Of a stretch of 64,000 bases of DNA, positions 8,859 through 17,807 are shown piece after piece. Under the pieces are notes generated by a model. That model worked only from the letters and a program-made list of their open reading frames with translations, searched no databases and was not told the DNA's origin. Position 1 is the first letter of the stretch. The number at the start of each line of letters is the position of its first letter. A program made the translations under genes and the position numbers. This stretch comes from Halorhabdus amylolytica. Its GTDB lineage: Archaea > Halobacteriota > Halobacteria > Halobacteriales > Haloarculaceae. Location: assembly GCF_004944975.1 (NCBI RefSeq), contig NZ_SPQG01000003.1:154592-218591 (forward strand), written 5' to 3'.

Positions 8859-9586
8859 AGAGGATCGATACCGAGAAGGTCCATCCGGCGCAATCGCCCC
8901 TCGTGTCACCTGCCACAGACGGACCGACGGTCGCCGGCAAGTGCGAACCCGAACCCGACGCGCTTACAGCCGCGGCCGATCGCGGGTTCGATGTCGTCGA
9001 ACTCTATCTCGAACGCGAACATCTCGATGATTTCGAGCGGACTGTCGAAACCGTTCGGGACGCGACCGTCTCGGCCGCCTCAGTCCACACGCCACACGTC
9101 ACGCCCGAAGAGCGCGAGTACTATGAACTGACCGACCGCCTCGCGGTCGCCCTCGACGCCTATCTCGTTTTGCACTCGAAGTACGTCATGCACGCCTTTG
9201 CTCCCGATGTGGCGGCGATCGGCTTTGACGCGTCCCACGGCCACGAGAACAACACCGGCGCGAGCATCCTCCACTTAGAGGAGATGATCCTCGCGCGTGA
9301 CAACGATCTGGTGCTGGATACGGCCCACCTCTATACGGCGGAGCGGGACTATCACGACGCGCTCGAATACCTCCTTTCGACGTACCCGGATCAGATCGGA
9401 CTGATCCATCTCACTGACAGCACCCGACGGAACGACGGGCTGCCCTTTGGCGACGGCGAGATCGACCTGAGGGCGACGGTCGAGACGATCCGAGAGTCCG
9501 CGTTCGACGGACCGATCGTCCTTGAAGTCATGCCCGACGCACAGGCGGACGCACGGCAGGCGTTCGAACGGTACTGGGCGGATTGA
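8846..9586 (+). CDS. sugar phosphate isomerase/epimerase-like TIM barrel protein
   Basis: 246 residues, matching the xylose isomerase-like / AP endonuclease 2 fold. Metal-ligand-type segments are visible: VVELYLE near residue 50, SVHTPHV near 76, LDTAHLYTA near 153, IGLIHLTDS near 181 and VLEVMPD at the C-terminus. The start GTG at 8846 overlaps the helicase end by 13 bp, so the genes are co-transcribed. The family covers sugar epimerases and endonuclease IV. The operon link to a DNA-end helicase makes a repair role possible, but the sequence is closer to the isomerase branch. Exact substrate unknown. Confidence 0.75.
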   Translation: MGALKRIDTEKVHPAQSPLVSPATDGPTVAGKCEPEPDALTAAADRGFDVVELYLEREHLDDFERTVETVRDATVSAASVHTPHVTPEEREYYELTDRLAVALDAYLVLHSKYVMHAFAPDVAAIGFDASHGHENNTGASILHLEEMILARDNDLVLDTAHLYTAERDYHDALEYLLSTYPDQIGLIHLTDSTRRNDGLPFGDGEIDLRATVETIRESAFDGPIVLEVMPDAQADARQAFERYWAD

Positions 9587-9631
9587 TGGCGACATCGTGT
9601 GTTGACTCCATATTTTTCAGAACTTCATTCG

Positions 9632-9660
9632 GGTGATCACCCCGAACACTGTTGATCACC
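9632..9660 (+). promoter_or_regulatory. possible operator: two TGATCACC sites before the LarA-like gene
   Basis: TGATCACC occurs at 9634-9641, inside a 12-bp perfect palindrome (GGGTGATCACCC), and again at 9653-9660, 19 bp apart, or about two helical turns. They lie just downstream of an AT-rich TATA-like stretch (9609-9618) and upstream of the ATG at 9722. This arrangement fits a repressor site near the transcription start. The regulator is unknown. Confidence 0.4.
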
Positions 9661-9721
9661 GACCGTTTCGCGGTCCCAGAGGGAACCTCTTTGGGGCTTG
9701 CCGTCCTTCGTTTCGGAACGA

Positions 9722-10945
9722 ATGACGTTCAACGTTCCACGCGGCGAGGGATACGTAGAAGTAGATCTCCCGGATTGCGACGTGACGATCGCCGAGTTGC
9801 CCGGCGGCGAGCCGGTCGACGTCCGCGAGGCGGCACAGGAGGCGGTCGCCGATCCCCACGGTCCACCGCTTTCCGAACGCGCCGGTCCCGACGACGAGGT
9901 CGCTATCGTCGTGACCGATGTAACTCGCGACGCCCCGGACGGTGTCATGGTCGACGTGCTCTTCGAGGAACTCGAAGCGGCGGGCGTCGACCGCGAGCAG
10001 GTCCGAATCGTCCTCGGGCTGGGCCTCCATCGCCCGATGGACGACGACGAGATCGAAGCTGAACTCGGCGAATACGCCGACCTCGCGGAGAATCACGACC
10101 CCGACGAGACAGTGACTGTCGGCAAAGTCAACGACGTGCCGATCGAAATCTATCGACCCGTCGCCGAGGCCGATCTGGTACTCACGACCGGCCAGAGCGA
10201 ACCCCACCAGTACGCGGGCTTTTCCGGCGGCGCCAAGACGGTCGTTATCGGTGCCGGTGGCGAGTCGTTCATCAAGTACACCCACGGCCCGGAGATGCTC
10301 AGCCAGGATGAGGTCAAACTCGGCAAGATCGACGGCAATCCCTTCCGCGAGGCCGTCGAGGAAGCGGGCGAGATGCTCGGCCTCGATTTCTGCCTGAACG
10401 TCACACCCGGCCCGAACGGCTTTCTCGACGCTGCAGCGGGTGACTCGGGTGCTGTCGTCCGCGACCTCGCCGAGACCGCCCGCGAGGCGCTGGCCTTCGA
10501 GGTCGACGGCGAGTACGACGCCGTGGTGTCCGGTGTCGGCGCACCGAAGGACGCCCAACTGTACCAGACGACGCGGGGGATCACCTACGTCGTCCTCTCT
10601 GACGGCGCGCCCGTCAAGGAGGGCGGCCGCGTCGTCGTCCCCGCAGTCCTCGACGAGGGCTACGGTGCGGGACGCGGCGAGGAACGTTTCTACGAGTGGC
10701 TCAGTGGCGCAGAGGACGCCGAGTCCTGCTACCAGGCGATGCTGGAAGGCTACGAGCCAGGGGCCCAGCGCGGGTTCGTCACGGTTCGGTCGCTTCGTCA
10801 TGCCGACGCCTACGTCACGAATAGCGAGGACCCCGAACTCGTCGAGGAGTGTCTGATGCACGCCGCCGAGACCGTCGAGGATGCGATCGAACCCGGCAGC
10901 GACGTGCTCGTGGTGCCGAAAGCACCCAAGACGCTATTAGTGTGA
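9722..10945 (+). CDS. LarA-family (nickel-dependent lactate racemase-like, DUF2088) protein
   Basis: 407 residues from the ATG at 9722; an in-frame codon at 9698 gives eight extra residues. LarA racemises lactate with a nickel-pincer cofactor. The expected active-site landmarks are present: GLGLHRPM (catalytic His), GQSEPHQYAGFSGGAK (His and the Lys that carries the cofactor) and the HGPE segment. The gene stands alone, with no larB, larC or larE cofactor genes in the window. LarA relatives act on many 2-hydroxy acids, so lactate is not certain. It is preceded by a possible double operator and faces the convergent helicase gene. Confidence 0.85.
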   Translation: MTFNVPRGEGYVEVDLPDCDVTIAELPGGEPVDVREAAQEAVADPHGPPLSERAGPDDEVAIVVTDVTRDAPDGVMVDVLFEELEAAGVDREQVRIVLGLGLHRPMDDDEIEAELGEYADLAENHDPDETVTVGKVNDVPIEIYRPVAEADLVLTTGQSEPHQYAGFSGGAKTVVIGAGGESFIKYTHGPEMLSQDEVKLGKIDGNPFREAVEEAGEMLGLDFCLNVTPGPNGFLDAAAGDSGAVVRDLAETAREALAFEVDGEYDAVVSGVGAPKDAQLYQTTRGITYVVLSDGAPVKEGGRVVVPAVLDEGYGAGRGEERFYEWLSGAEDAESCYQAMLEGYEPGAQRGFVTVRSLRHADAYVTNSEDPELVEECLMHAAETVEDAIEPGSDVLVVPKAPKTLLV

Positions 10946-10965
10946 CTCGGCAACGCTGACTCTGA

Positions 10966-13716
10966 TCACTCCGCCACAAACGCTTCCTCGGCCAGTTCGT
11001 CGTCGATCGCCTCCTGGACCCGATCGTGGAATTCCTTGAGAACGGCCGATTCGTCCTCCGCCAGGACGACGTCGCTTGCCATCAGAGTCGCCAGGCCGAA
11101 GGCCCGCGGCGTCGGCGAGTCGACGCGGGTGGAAACGACCTCAACCTCGCCGGCCCGGATCGCGCCGAGCACGTCCTCGATCGCATCGACGTTGAGTTTG
11201 TCTTCGGTGATCTCCCGGTAGGTCTCTTCGATCACCGCGAAGTCCTCCAGGTCCTGGGCGAAGCCCAGCAACATCTCGCTGTTGACCTGCTGTTCGCTGG
11301 CGGATTTCTCGTAGCCCTTGTAGCGTTTGAGGATCATCAGCGAGCGCGTCGCGTTGATCCGGAAATAACGGTCGAGCAAGTCTGTTCCCTCGAGGCTGGC
11401 TCGCAAGTCCGCCCGCACGTCGGCCGGATCGATCGATTCGAGAATGCCCAACACGTCGACTTTCCGGTTGAGCGGCATCGAGAGGGTAAAGCCGTGATCC
11501 GCGACGGCAACCTGGACGTTCGCGGTGGCTTCCTGGGCGACGCGATAGGCCAGCAGTCGAGAGAGACCGTCGTTGAATCGCCGGCCGTAGTTCGAGTGGA
11601 CGTAGTATCGCCGTTCGTACTCTTCCCGGTCGCGCTCCTCCTCGATGACGAGGCGCTCGTCGGTGCTGACGCTGTCGGGGCCCGCGTAGCGCAACTGCCG
11701 GTCGAACATCCCGACGATTGCACGAACGCTGTTCTCGTCGAGGGGGAACTCCCGCAGCCACAGCCGGGCCGCCGACTGGCCGCCCCGCTCCAGCGTTTCC
11801 AGCAACTCTCCCTGGAAGGCCAGGATCTCCCGACCGAGGTCGTAGCTAAGGGGCAACCGTTCGGAGTACCAGGAGGGAACGGTCGGCCTGGCGCTCGTCA
11901 GATCGACGTAGACCTTCGACCCTCGTCGATAGCGATACTCGTACCGGTCGCCGCCAAGGACGAACACGTCACCCGATTCCAGGGTATCGAGATACGACTC
12001 GTCGAGTTGTCCGACCCATTCACTGTCGCCGCGAGTGAGCACATCACACGTGAAGGAGTCGGGAATCGTCCCGATGTTGGTCATGTAGATGACCCGCGCC
12101 AGCCGGCCGCGCTTACCGATCAGCGTCTCGCCGACGGGGTATTCTTCGTAGTGGTACTCGCCGTCGGGCGGATCGTTCGTGTCCCGCCAGATCTTCGCGT
12201 AGACGTTCTCCTCTTCCATGCCGGGATAGTCGGCAGTGAGATAGCGGACGAGTCCCTCCCAGTCGTCGTCAGTGTAGTTGCGGTAGGGATACGCTCGACG
12301 GAGGATGCCCGTGATCTCGGATTCGGGACGGATATCGTTGATCGCCATGCCGTACACCTGCTGGGCAGCCACGTCCTGTGCGTTCTCGGGGACGAACACC
12401 CGGTCGACGAACCCCTCTTCGGCCTTCTTCAGCATGACCGCACACTCGACCAGCTCGTCGCGATCGAGCGCGATGACCCGGCCGGCGACAGTCTCGCCGA
12501 GCTGGTGGCCGGCCCGCCCCACACGCTGGAGTAAGGCCGCCACGGACTTGGGCGAGCCCACCTGTACGACCAGATCGATGTGGGGCATGTCGATCCCGAG
12601 TTCGAGGCTCGTCGAGGTCGTCACCACGTCGATGTCGCCGGATTTGAGATCCGATTCGATGGCCTCGCGTTTGTCCTTCGAGAGGCTCCCGTGGTGACAC
12701 CCCGAGTTGGCCTCGTCGTAGTCGTCGAACCGTTCCCGGAGGTTGTGCAGAACGCGCTCGGCACCGGAACGCGTGTTCGTGAACACCAGCGTATTGGTGT
12801 GATCCTGAATCAGGTCGTGTAACTGGTCGTAGAAGCGGTCATTGATCGTCGACTGGGGCGTGTGAATGAGGTCGTCAGTCGGCGTCGTGAGTTCGATGTC
12901 GAACTCGCGGGCGAAACGGGCGTCGACGAGTTCGTATTCGCGGGGATCGCCACCCGGCTGTTCGCGCCCGACCAAAAACTCCGCCATCGTCGCCAGGGGT
13001 TCGACGGTCGCCGAACAGCCGATCCGTATCGGGGAGGTCTCGGCCATCGCTTCCAGGCGCTCTAAGGAGACCGAGAGATGGGTTCCCCGTTTGTTCGCCG
13101 CGAGGCTGTGAATCTCGTCGACGATGACGTACTCGACGGTTTCCAGCTTCTTCCGAAATTTCGGGGAGTTCAGCAGGATCGCAAGAGTCTCCGGCGTCGT
13201 GTTGAGGATGTGGGGTGTCTCTTCGAGCATCGCCTGGCGATCGCTGTCTGACGTGTCGCCGTGACGGATCGCGTGGCGGATCTCGACGTCCTCGTTGCGC
13301 TGTTCCAGTTTCGTGGTGATCTCCGAGAGCGGAACTTCGAGGTTGCGGTGGATGTCGTTGGCGAGGCTCTTCAGCGGCGAGACGTACAGGCAGTAGACGG
13401 AGTTCTCCAGTCCCTCCTCGCGATCCCGGCGGAACAGTTCGTTGACGATCGCGGCGAAACTGGCCTGGGTCTTGCCCGAGCCCGTCGGTGCGGCGATCAG
13501 CGCGTTCTCGCCCTCGTGGATGTGTGGGATGGCTTCCTTCTGTGGCGGCGTGAAGAAGCCGCCGTTGTCAGGGACGTACGGCCCGAATTCTTCGACCCAC
13601 CACTCGCGAACGACCGGCTCGAAAAGCTCCAGGATGTTGCCGTCGTCGATCGCCACGGTCTCGGGATCAAATCCGAGATCCACGTCCGCATCCGTGAGCA
13701 ATTGCCGTCCTCCCAT
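10966..13716 (-). CDS. lhr: ATP-dependent Lhr-type DEAD/DEAH helicase
   Basis: 916 residues, close to the Lhr-core length. Motifs: Q-motif region FTPPQKEAI near 55, Walker A APTGSGKT (76-83), DEIH near 190 (VIVDEIHSLAANKRG), motif III GCSATV, motif V TSLELGIDMPHIDLV and motif VI QRVGRAGHQ. A winged-helix and Lhr C-terminal beta domain follow. Lhr helicases unwind DNA and RNA:DNA hybrids and take part in repair and replication restart. The gene is monocistronic or leads a short unit; the hydrolase-like membrane gene downstream of its start is on the same strand with a 56 bp gap. Confidence 0.92.
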   Translation of the reverse strand: MGGRQLLTDADVDLGFDPETVAIDDGNILELFEPVVREWWVEEFGPYVPDNGGFFTPPQKEAIPHIHEGENALIAAPTGSGKTQASFAAIVNELFRRDREEGLENSVYCLYVSPLKSLANDIHRNLEVPLSEITTKLEQRNEDVEIRHAIRHGDTSDSDRQAMLEETPHILNTTPETLAILLNSPKFRKKLETVEYVIVDEIHSLAANKRGTHLSVSLERLEAMAETSPIRIGCSATVEPLATMAEFLVGREQPGGDPREYELVDARFAREFDIELTTPTDDLIHTPQSTINDRFYDQLHDLIQDHTNTLVFTNTRSGAERVLHNLRERFDDYDEANSGCHHGSLSKDKREAIESDLKSGDIDVVTTSTSLELGIDMPHIDLVVQVGSPKSVAALLQRVGRAGHQLGETVAGRVIALDRDELVECAVMLKKAEEGFVDRVFVPENAQDVAAQQVYGMAINDIRPESEITGILRRAYPYRNYTDDDWEGLVRYLTADYPGMEEENVYAKIWRDTNDPPDGEYHYEEYPVGETLIGKRGRLARVIYMTNIGTIPDSFTCDVLTRGDSEWVGQLDESYLDTLESGDVFVLGGDRYEYRYRRGSKVYVDLTSARPTVPSWYSERLPLSYDLGREILAFQGELLETLERGGQSAARLWLREFPLDENSVRAIVGMFDRQLRYAGPDSVSTDERLVIEEERDREEYERRYYVHSNYGRRFNDGLSRLLAYRVAQEATANVQVAVADHGFTLSMPLNRKVDVLGILESIDPADVRADLRASLEGTDLLDRYFRINATRSLMILKRYKGYEKSASEQQVNSEMLLGFAQDLEDFAVIEETYREITEDKLNVDAIEDVLGAIRAGEVEVVSTRVDSPTPRAFGLATLMASDVVLAEDESAVLKEFHDRVQEAIDDELAEEAFVAE

Positions 13717-13772
13717 GGGCTACCCGGAGCAACGTGCCGGATCGTCTTGTGTACTCGGGTCGTCGCTGGCGA

Positions 13773-14714
13773 TCAGGCGAGTGTCACCTGAACGACCGCG
13801 AACGCGAACAGCGCCAGCGAGATCGCAGCGAGCCCCGTCAACACGAACGTCGTCACGCCGGTGATCGTCCAGGGGCGGTCGCGGTTGACGGCGCCAGCGA
13901 GTCCGACGGGAAGGATCGTCGCGACGAACGGGACAGCCCGGTCGACGCTCGCCCCGTCGAGGACGAACGCCATCGGGGCGTAGGCGACGCCGATGACGGC
14001 GCCGACGTGGACGTGTCGGCGGGGATCGATCCCAAGAGCCGTGACACCGACCAGCAGTCCGAACCAGATGACCGCCAGTTCCGTCCCGAACGCAAGCAAG
14101 AGGTTTGCCGTCGGGTCCGCGAACGGTTCGACGCGGTTCGCGATCGGCATGATGTCCAGCGGGGCAAGGAAGGCGGGGGGCTCGCCGGTCAGCAGGTCCG
14201 TGAACGGGTGGACGAGAAGTCCGAGCAGGGCGGCTCCGCCGATCGCGCGCGCCGGGAGTCCGATCTCGTCGGCGACCGTCGCAACGATCACGCCGCCGGT
14301 CGCGAACAGTACCATCACGGCGCCGGCAACTACCCCGTCCGTTACCGCGGCCAGCAGAACGATCCCGGAGAGGGCCAGCCAACCTGCCCATCGTCGGCGA
14401 ACCCACAGCACGAACCCGAGGCTCCCGAGAACGGCCACGACAAGTGAGTGGGTCGTCGTTCGGTGGCGGTCGTCCGTCGCCGCCCAGAAGTGATCGAACG
14501 CCGTCGAGTCACCGGGGAGCGAGACGACCTGGAACGCGGCATGGACGACGTCGACGTCCGGCAAAGAGGCAAACAGCGCCGCTGCCAGCCCGACCCCGAC
14601 GGCGTATCTGAGTGCGATCCTGCCGGAAAGTATCGACGGGCTGTCGGTGGGTCCGAAGCGTCTCGCGAGGAGCGTCGCGAGCCCGAACGCGAGGAATGCG
14701 TGTCCGACGAACAC
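13773..14714 (-). CDS. metal-dependent hydrolase, DUF457/YdjM-like membrane protein
   Basis: 313 residues when read from the GTG at 14714 (VFVGHAFLAFGLA), which matches the family start. The longer frame to 14789 overlaps the next gene and adds a basic, unlikely N-terminus. The conserved GH at the start, ASLPDVDVVH near residue 50 and HRTTTHSL near 85 are the family metal-ligand pattern; about eight membrane helices follow. YdjM-type proteins are membrane hydrolases of poorly known substrate. It is the last of three membrane-protein genes on this strand. Confidence 0.78.
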   Translation of the reverse strand: MFVGHAFLAFGLATLLARRFGPTDSPSILSGRIALRYAVGVGLAAALFASLPDVDVVHAAFQVVSLPGDSTAFDHFWAATDDRHRTTTHSLVVAVLGSLGFVLWVRRRWAGWLALSGIVLLAAVTDGVVAGAVMVLFATGGVIVATVADEIGLPARAIGGAALLGLLVHPFTDLLTGEPPAFLAPLDIMPIANRVEPFADPTANLLLAFGTELAVIWFGLLVGVTALGIDPRRHVHVGAVIGVAYAPMAFVLDGASVDRAVPFVATILPVGLAGAVNRDRPWTITGVTTFVLTGLAAISLALFAFAVVQVTLA

Positions 14715-14745
14715 GACACAGCTTGGCGACCGGCGTATATGAACG

Positions 14746-15420
14746 TCACTCTCCCGGCGGGTCGGAACCCGTCTGGACTCCAACTGCATCGAGGATCTGC
14801 GTGACGAAGTCGTTGAGATAGACTGTCCCCCACGTCGCGACGATTGCAGCCCCGATCGTGTTGAAGATCAGGTCTTTCATCGTGTCTTCGAGACCGTACT
14901 GGGTCAACACCGGCGACCCGCCGATAGCGGTGGCGGCGGCGCTCGTCGTGAACTCGATGATCTCCCAGACCACACCGAAAGCGAGCACGAACATGAGGAT
15001 GAACACGAAGACGAATCGATCGGGTAGCTGGACGTCGTCCCAGTGTTCGTCAAGCGCGCGGATCGTCGCATAGCCGACTCCGGCGACGACCGACGCCGAC
15101 AGTGCGTGTGTCAGGTGATCGTATCCGGGGATCGATCGGTAGAACCCTTCCCCACCCGGAACGCCGACGGTGCCAAGCGAGTGGAGGAAGACGGCGGTCG
15201 TGATCCACAGAGTCAGGCGCGGATCCATCGAAACGCTGTAGTCCCGTTCGAGCAATGGGGGGATCTGTAACACGATCAGGCCGATCGCTGCATTGATCGA
15301 GATGCCGAGCGACCGGCGTTCGAACCCGATAAACAGCAGCCCGATCAGGATGAACTCCATTACCCATGTGAGTTGCTGCTGGCGGTACTCGCTGAGACGG
15401 ATGCGTTCGCGGAGGCTCAC
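14746..15420 (-). CDS. DUF2238/YjdF-like integral membrane protein
   Basis: 224 residues with about six membrane segments. It shows the DUF2238 signature: YDHLTHALSAS near residue 105 (two His and an Asp in or near the membrane), FGVVWEIIEF near 150 and DTMKDLIFNTIGA near 185. The start overlaps the stop of the preceding gene (ATGA at 15417-15420), so the two are translationally coupled. Function of the family is unknown; the conserved His/Asp/Glu set suggests a metal site. Confidence 0.8.
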   Translation of the reverse strand: MSLRERIRLSEYRQQQLTWVMEFILIGLLFIGFERRSLGISINAAIGLIVLQIPPLLERDYSVSMDPRLTLWITTAVFLHSLGTVGVPGGEGFYRSIPGYDHLTHALSASVVAGVGYATIRALDEHWDDVQLPDRFVFVFILMFVLAFGVVWEIIEFTTSAAATAIGGSPVLTQYGLEDTMKDLIFNTIGAAIVATWGTVYLNDFVTQILDAVGVQTGSDPPGE

Positions 15421-16037
15421 ATCTGTTCACCTCCCGCTTCGGGAACACCCGCATACCGACGCACGTACAGTTCGAAGACGCCCCCGGCGAGCAGCCCGGC
15501 GACGGCCGAGGCGATGAACTCCCACATGAGGTGTTCCTCGATCACTTCCTCCTCGAGGGCGGGATCGAGCAGCAGCGTCGTTCCGAGATAGATGTCCGAC
15601 AGCCATCGAGAGACGGCCCACAACCCGGCGAAGGCCAGCGTCGAGACGACGACGAACAGCAGCGCGAACTGGTAGTTCATCTCCACGCTCGTGAACAGTT
15701 GGAGTTCCACGGCGACGATCAACGCGAGCGCAGCCACCGAGAGGTACGTTGCGACCTCCCGGAAGGCGACGTTCACCCCGAAGGTATAGCCCAGCAGCGG
15801 CAACGCGGCGAGGACGAACACCTCCCAGGGGATCATCACGAGCGGATCGCGGTGGGCGACCGGCGGCAGGATCGCCAGCCCGCCGACAATCGCCGCGAAG
15901 CCCGCCCACAGCGGGTTCCCGAGAACGACGTTCCCCACGGCCGTCAGCGCGATCACGCCGGTCAGAAGCCAGCCAATGGCAGCATTGAGCCGGGAGGTCC
16001 GCAATAGCGTCACCAGATCCGAAGCGGTCGATGCCAT
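15417..16037 (-). CDS. haloarchaeal multi-pass membrane protein, unknown function
   Basis: 206 residues read from the ATG at 16037 (MASTASDLV); the upstream in-frame codon at 16097 would add 20 polar residues. Six or so hydrophobic helices are visible, with an acidic loop (LLLDPALEEEVIEEHLMWEF) before the last one. It is coupled to the YjdF-like gene by a four-base overlap. No catalytic motif is visible. The pair is likely one functional unit in the membrane. Confidence 0.75.
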   Translation of the reverse strand: MASTASDLVTLLRTSRLNAAIGWLLTGVIALTAVGNVVLGNPLWAGFAAIVGGLAILPPVAHRDPLVMIPWEVFVLAALPLLGYTFGVNVAFREVATYLSVAALALIVAVELQLFTSVEMNYQFALLFVVVSTLAFAGLWAVSRWLSDIYLGTTLLLDPALEEEVIEEHLMWEFIASAVAGLLAGGVFELYVRRYAGVPEAGGEQM

Positions 16038-16121
16038 ATGTTGTCTCTCGGCTCCGGACGGGGAAAAACTAGTCCCGTTGCTGTCCATGGGGCCCACGAG
16101 TAACGGACGACGTCCCGTCGT

Positions 16122-16400
16122 TCACTCCCGGACGTTGTTCAGTCGGTCAGCCAGATCGAGGTCGGCGTCGGTGATCCCGCCCGCGTCGTGGGTGGTCAGC
16201 CGGACCTGGACTTCCCGCCAGCCGATCGTCATCTCCGGGTGGTGAAACGCTTCCTGAGCGAGTCCACCCGCAGCGGCCGCGAAGCCGACCCCGTCGAGGT
16301 AAGCGTCGAACTCGAAGGTTTTGACGATCTCGTCACCCTTTCGCTCCCAGCCCGCCGGAAGCCGCTCGTCGATCTCTGTATCACTCAGTAACTCTGTCAT
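16122..16400 (-). CDS. 4a-hydroxytetrahydrobiopterin dehydratase (pterin-4a-carbinolamine dehydratase)
   Basis: 92 residues from the ATG at 16400, the normal size for the family. The active-site motif EAFHHPEM near residue 53 and the second His in THDAGGIT near 75 are both present. The enzyme dehydrates 4a-hydroxy-pterins to recycle tetrahydropterin cofactors; in archaea it may serve a modified pterin. The longer frame to 16484 adds a basic stretch not found in the family. It follows hemA on the same strand with a 93 bp gap, so co-transcription is possible. Confidence 0.9.
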   Translation of the reverse strand: MTELLSDTEIDERLPAGWERKGDEIVKTFEFDAYLDGVGFAAAAGGLAQEAFHHPEMTIGWREVQVRLTTHDAGGITDADLDLADRLNNVRE

Positions 16401-16493
16401 GCGTGGACACACGCCATTCCGCCGGAAGAACGTTCTGACCGGGGCGAAAGCGCCCGGATCGTCGGTACGGTCGACAGTCGGCACTCGCAGTCG

Positions 16494-17807
16494 TCAGTCG
16501 TCGTCGGCCATCGCCGAGAGGCGAGCCTGGATCTCCTTCTCGGCGGGGATCGAATCGGGTGTGTCTTCATTGCCGAAGTCGGGATCGAACAGTCGCAAGG
16601 CGGTGTCGATGGTCGTCCAGTCGTCTTCTTCGGCGGCGTTCCGGAGGGACTCGGTCGGTGCCGCAAGCAACTGATTGACCAGCGAATCGGCCATCGCCTC
16701 GAGGACCTCCTGTTCGTCGGCGTCGAGGTCTAGCTTTCCGAAAGCGTCCTGCAACTCTCGGGCTTTGATCCGCTCGGCACCCTCGTACATACTCGAGATC
16801 ACGTCGTCAGCCCGGGCACGCTTGTATCGGGTGAGAAGATGTTCGAACTCCGTCTCGATGATGGCCTCGACCTCCTCGGCGGCCACCTTGCGGCTGGCTC
16901 GCGTCTCGGCCGTCACGGCCTCGAGGTCGTCGAGGTCGAAAACGTCGACCCCGTTGAAGCCGTCTGCTTCCCGGGGAACGTCCCGCGGCTGGCCGATGTC
17001 GACGACGACCGTTTCTCCGGTGTCGTCGAAGACATCGATATCGACGATCGGGTCGGGGCTTGCAGTCGCTGAGACGAGTAGATCGACCCGGTCGACGGCC
17101 GACGGGAGGCTGTCCAGCGCGATCGATTCGGCCGGGACTTCCACCATCGAGGCCACGTGCTCGGCGTGTGGGACAGTCCGGTTGGCAACCAGAAGCTGGT
17201 CGATATCGGTACGGGCGTCCAATGCTTTGGCGGCCAGCGTGGCGATTTCACCCGCGCCGACGATCAGCGCCCGCCCGCCGTCCAGTCTACACTCCCTGTC
17301 AGCGAGTTCGACGGCCGCACTCCCCAGCGAGACGACGCCCTCGTTGATGGCTGTCTCGGTGCGAGCGCGTTCGCCGACGTGGATCGCCTTCGTCACAGCC
17401 TCTTCGAGGACTGGCCCGAGCCCGTCGGCGTTACGAGCGTCTTCGTAGGCATCCCGGACCTGACCGAGGATCTGATCTTCGCCCGGCACGAGCGATTCCA
17501 GTCCCGCAGCGACACGCAGGAGATGTCGCAGGCTCTCCTCGTGGCCCATCTCGACGATCGACGACGCCGGGGCGTCCGGCGTCGCCCTAGCGAGTGCCGC
17601 CCGGCCCGCCTCGGGCTCCTCAGTGACGACGTATCGCTCGGCGCGGTTGCACGTCTGGAGGACGAACGCTTCGGCGACGTTCGACTGCTCGAGTAACTGT
17701 TCGACCGCCTCGCCCTGGCTGTCGGCAGACACTGCGTCGATTTCCTCGACGATGGCGTGCTGGTGGGCGACGCTCAGTCCCGAGACGACGGCTGGCTCTC
17801 GCGTCAC
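16494..17807 (-). CDS. hemA: glutamyl-tRNA reductase
   Basis: 437 residues. HemA reduces glutamyl-tRNA(Glu) to glutamate-1-semialdehyde, the first step of tetrapyrrole synthesis. The catalytic Cys53 is in LQTCNRAERY; the tRNA-binding segment GEDQILGQVRDAYEDAR is near 115; the NADPH domain shows ALIVGAGEIATLAAKAL near 185; a helical dimerisation domain ends the protein. The start overlaps the stop of the precorrin-2 dehydrogenase gene by four bases, so the two heme and siroheme genes are coupled. The acidic C-terminal tail is longer than in bacteria, as usual in haloarchaea. Confidence 0.95.
   Translation of the reverse strand: MTREPAVVSGLSVAHQHAIVEEIDAVSADSQGEAVEQLLEQSNVAEAFVLQTCNRAERYVVTEEPEAGRAALARATPDAPASSIVEMGHEESLRHLLRVAAGLESLVPGEDQILGQVRDAYEDARNADGLGPVLEEAVTKAIHVGERARTETAINEGVVSLGSAAVELADRECRLDGGRALIVGAGEIATLAAKALDARTDIDQLLVANRTVPHAEHVASMVEVPAESIALDSLPSAVDRVDLLVSATASPDPIVDIDVFDDTGETVVVDIGQPRDVPREADGFNGVDVFDLDDLEAVTAETRASRKVAAEEVEAIIETEFEHLLTRYKRARADDVISSMYEGAERIKARELQDAFGKLDLDADEQEVLEAMADSLVNQLLAAPTESLRNAAEEDDWTTIDTALRLFDPDFGNEDTPDSIPAEKEIQARLSAMADDD

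Noticed and set aside
11026..12534. 502-residue plus-strand frame opposite lhr
   Set aside because: Shadow frame caused by the codon bias of the helicase gene; no domain seen.
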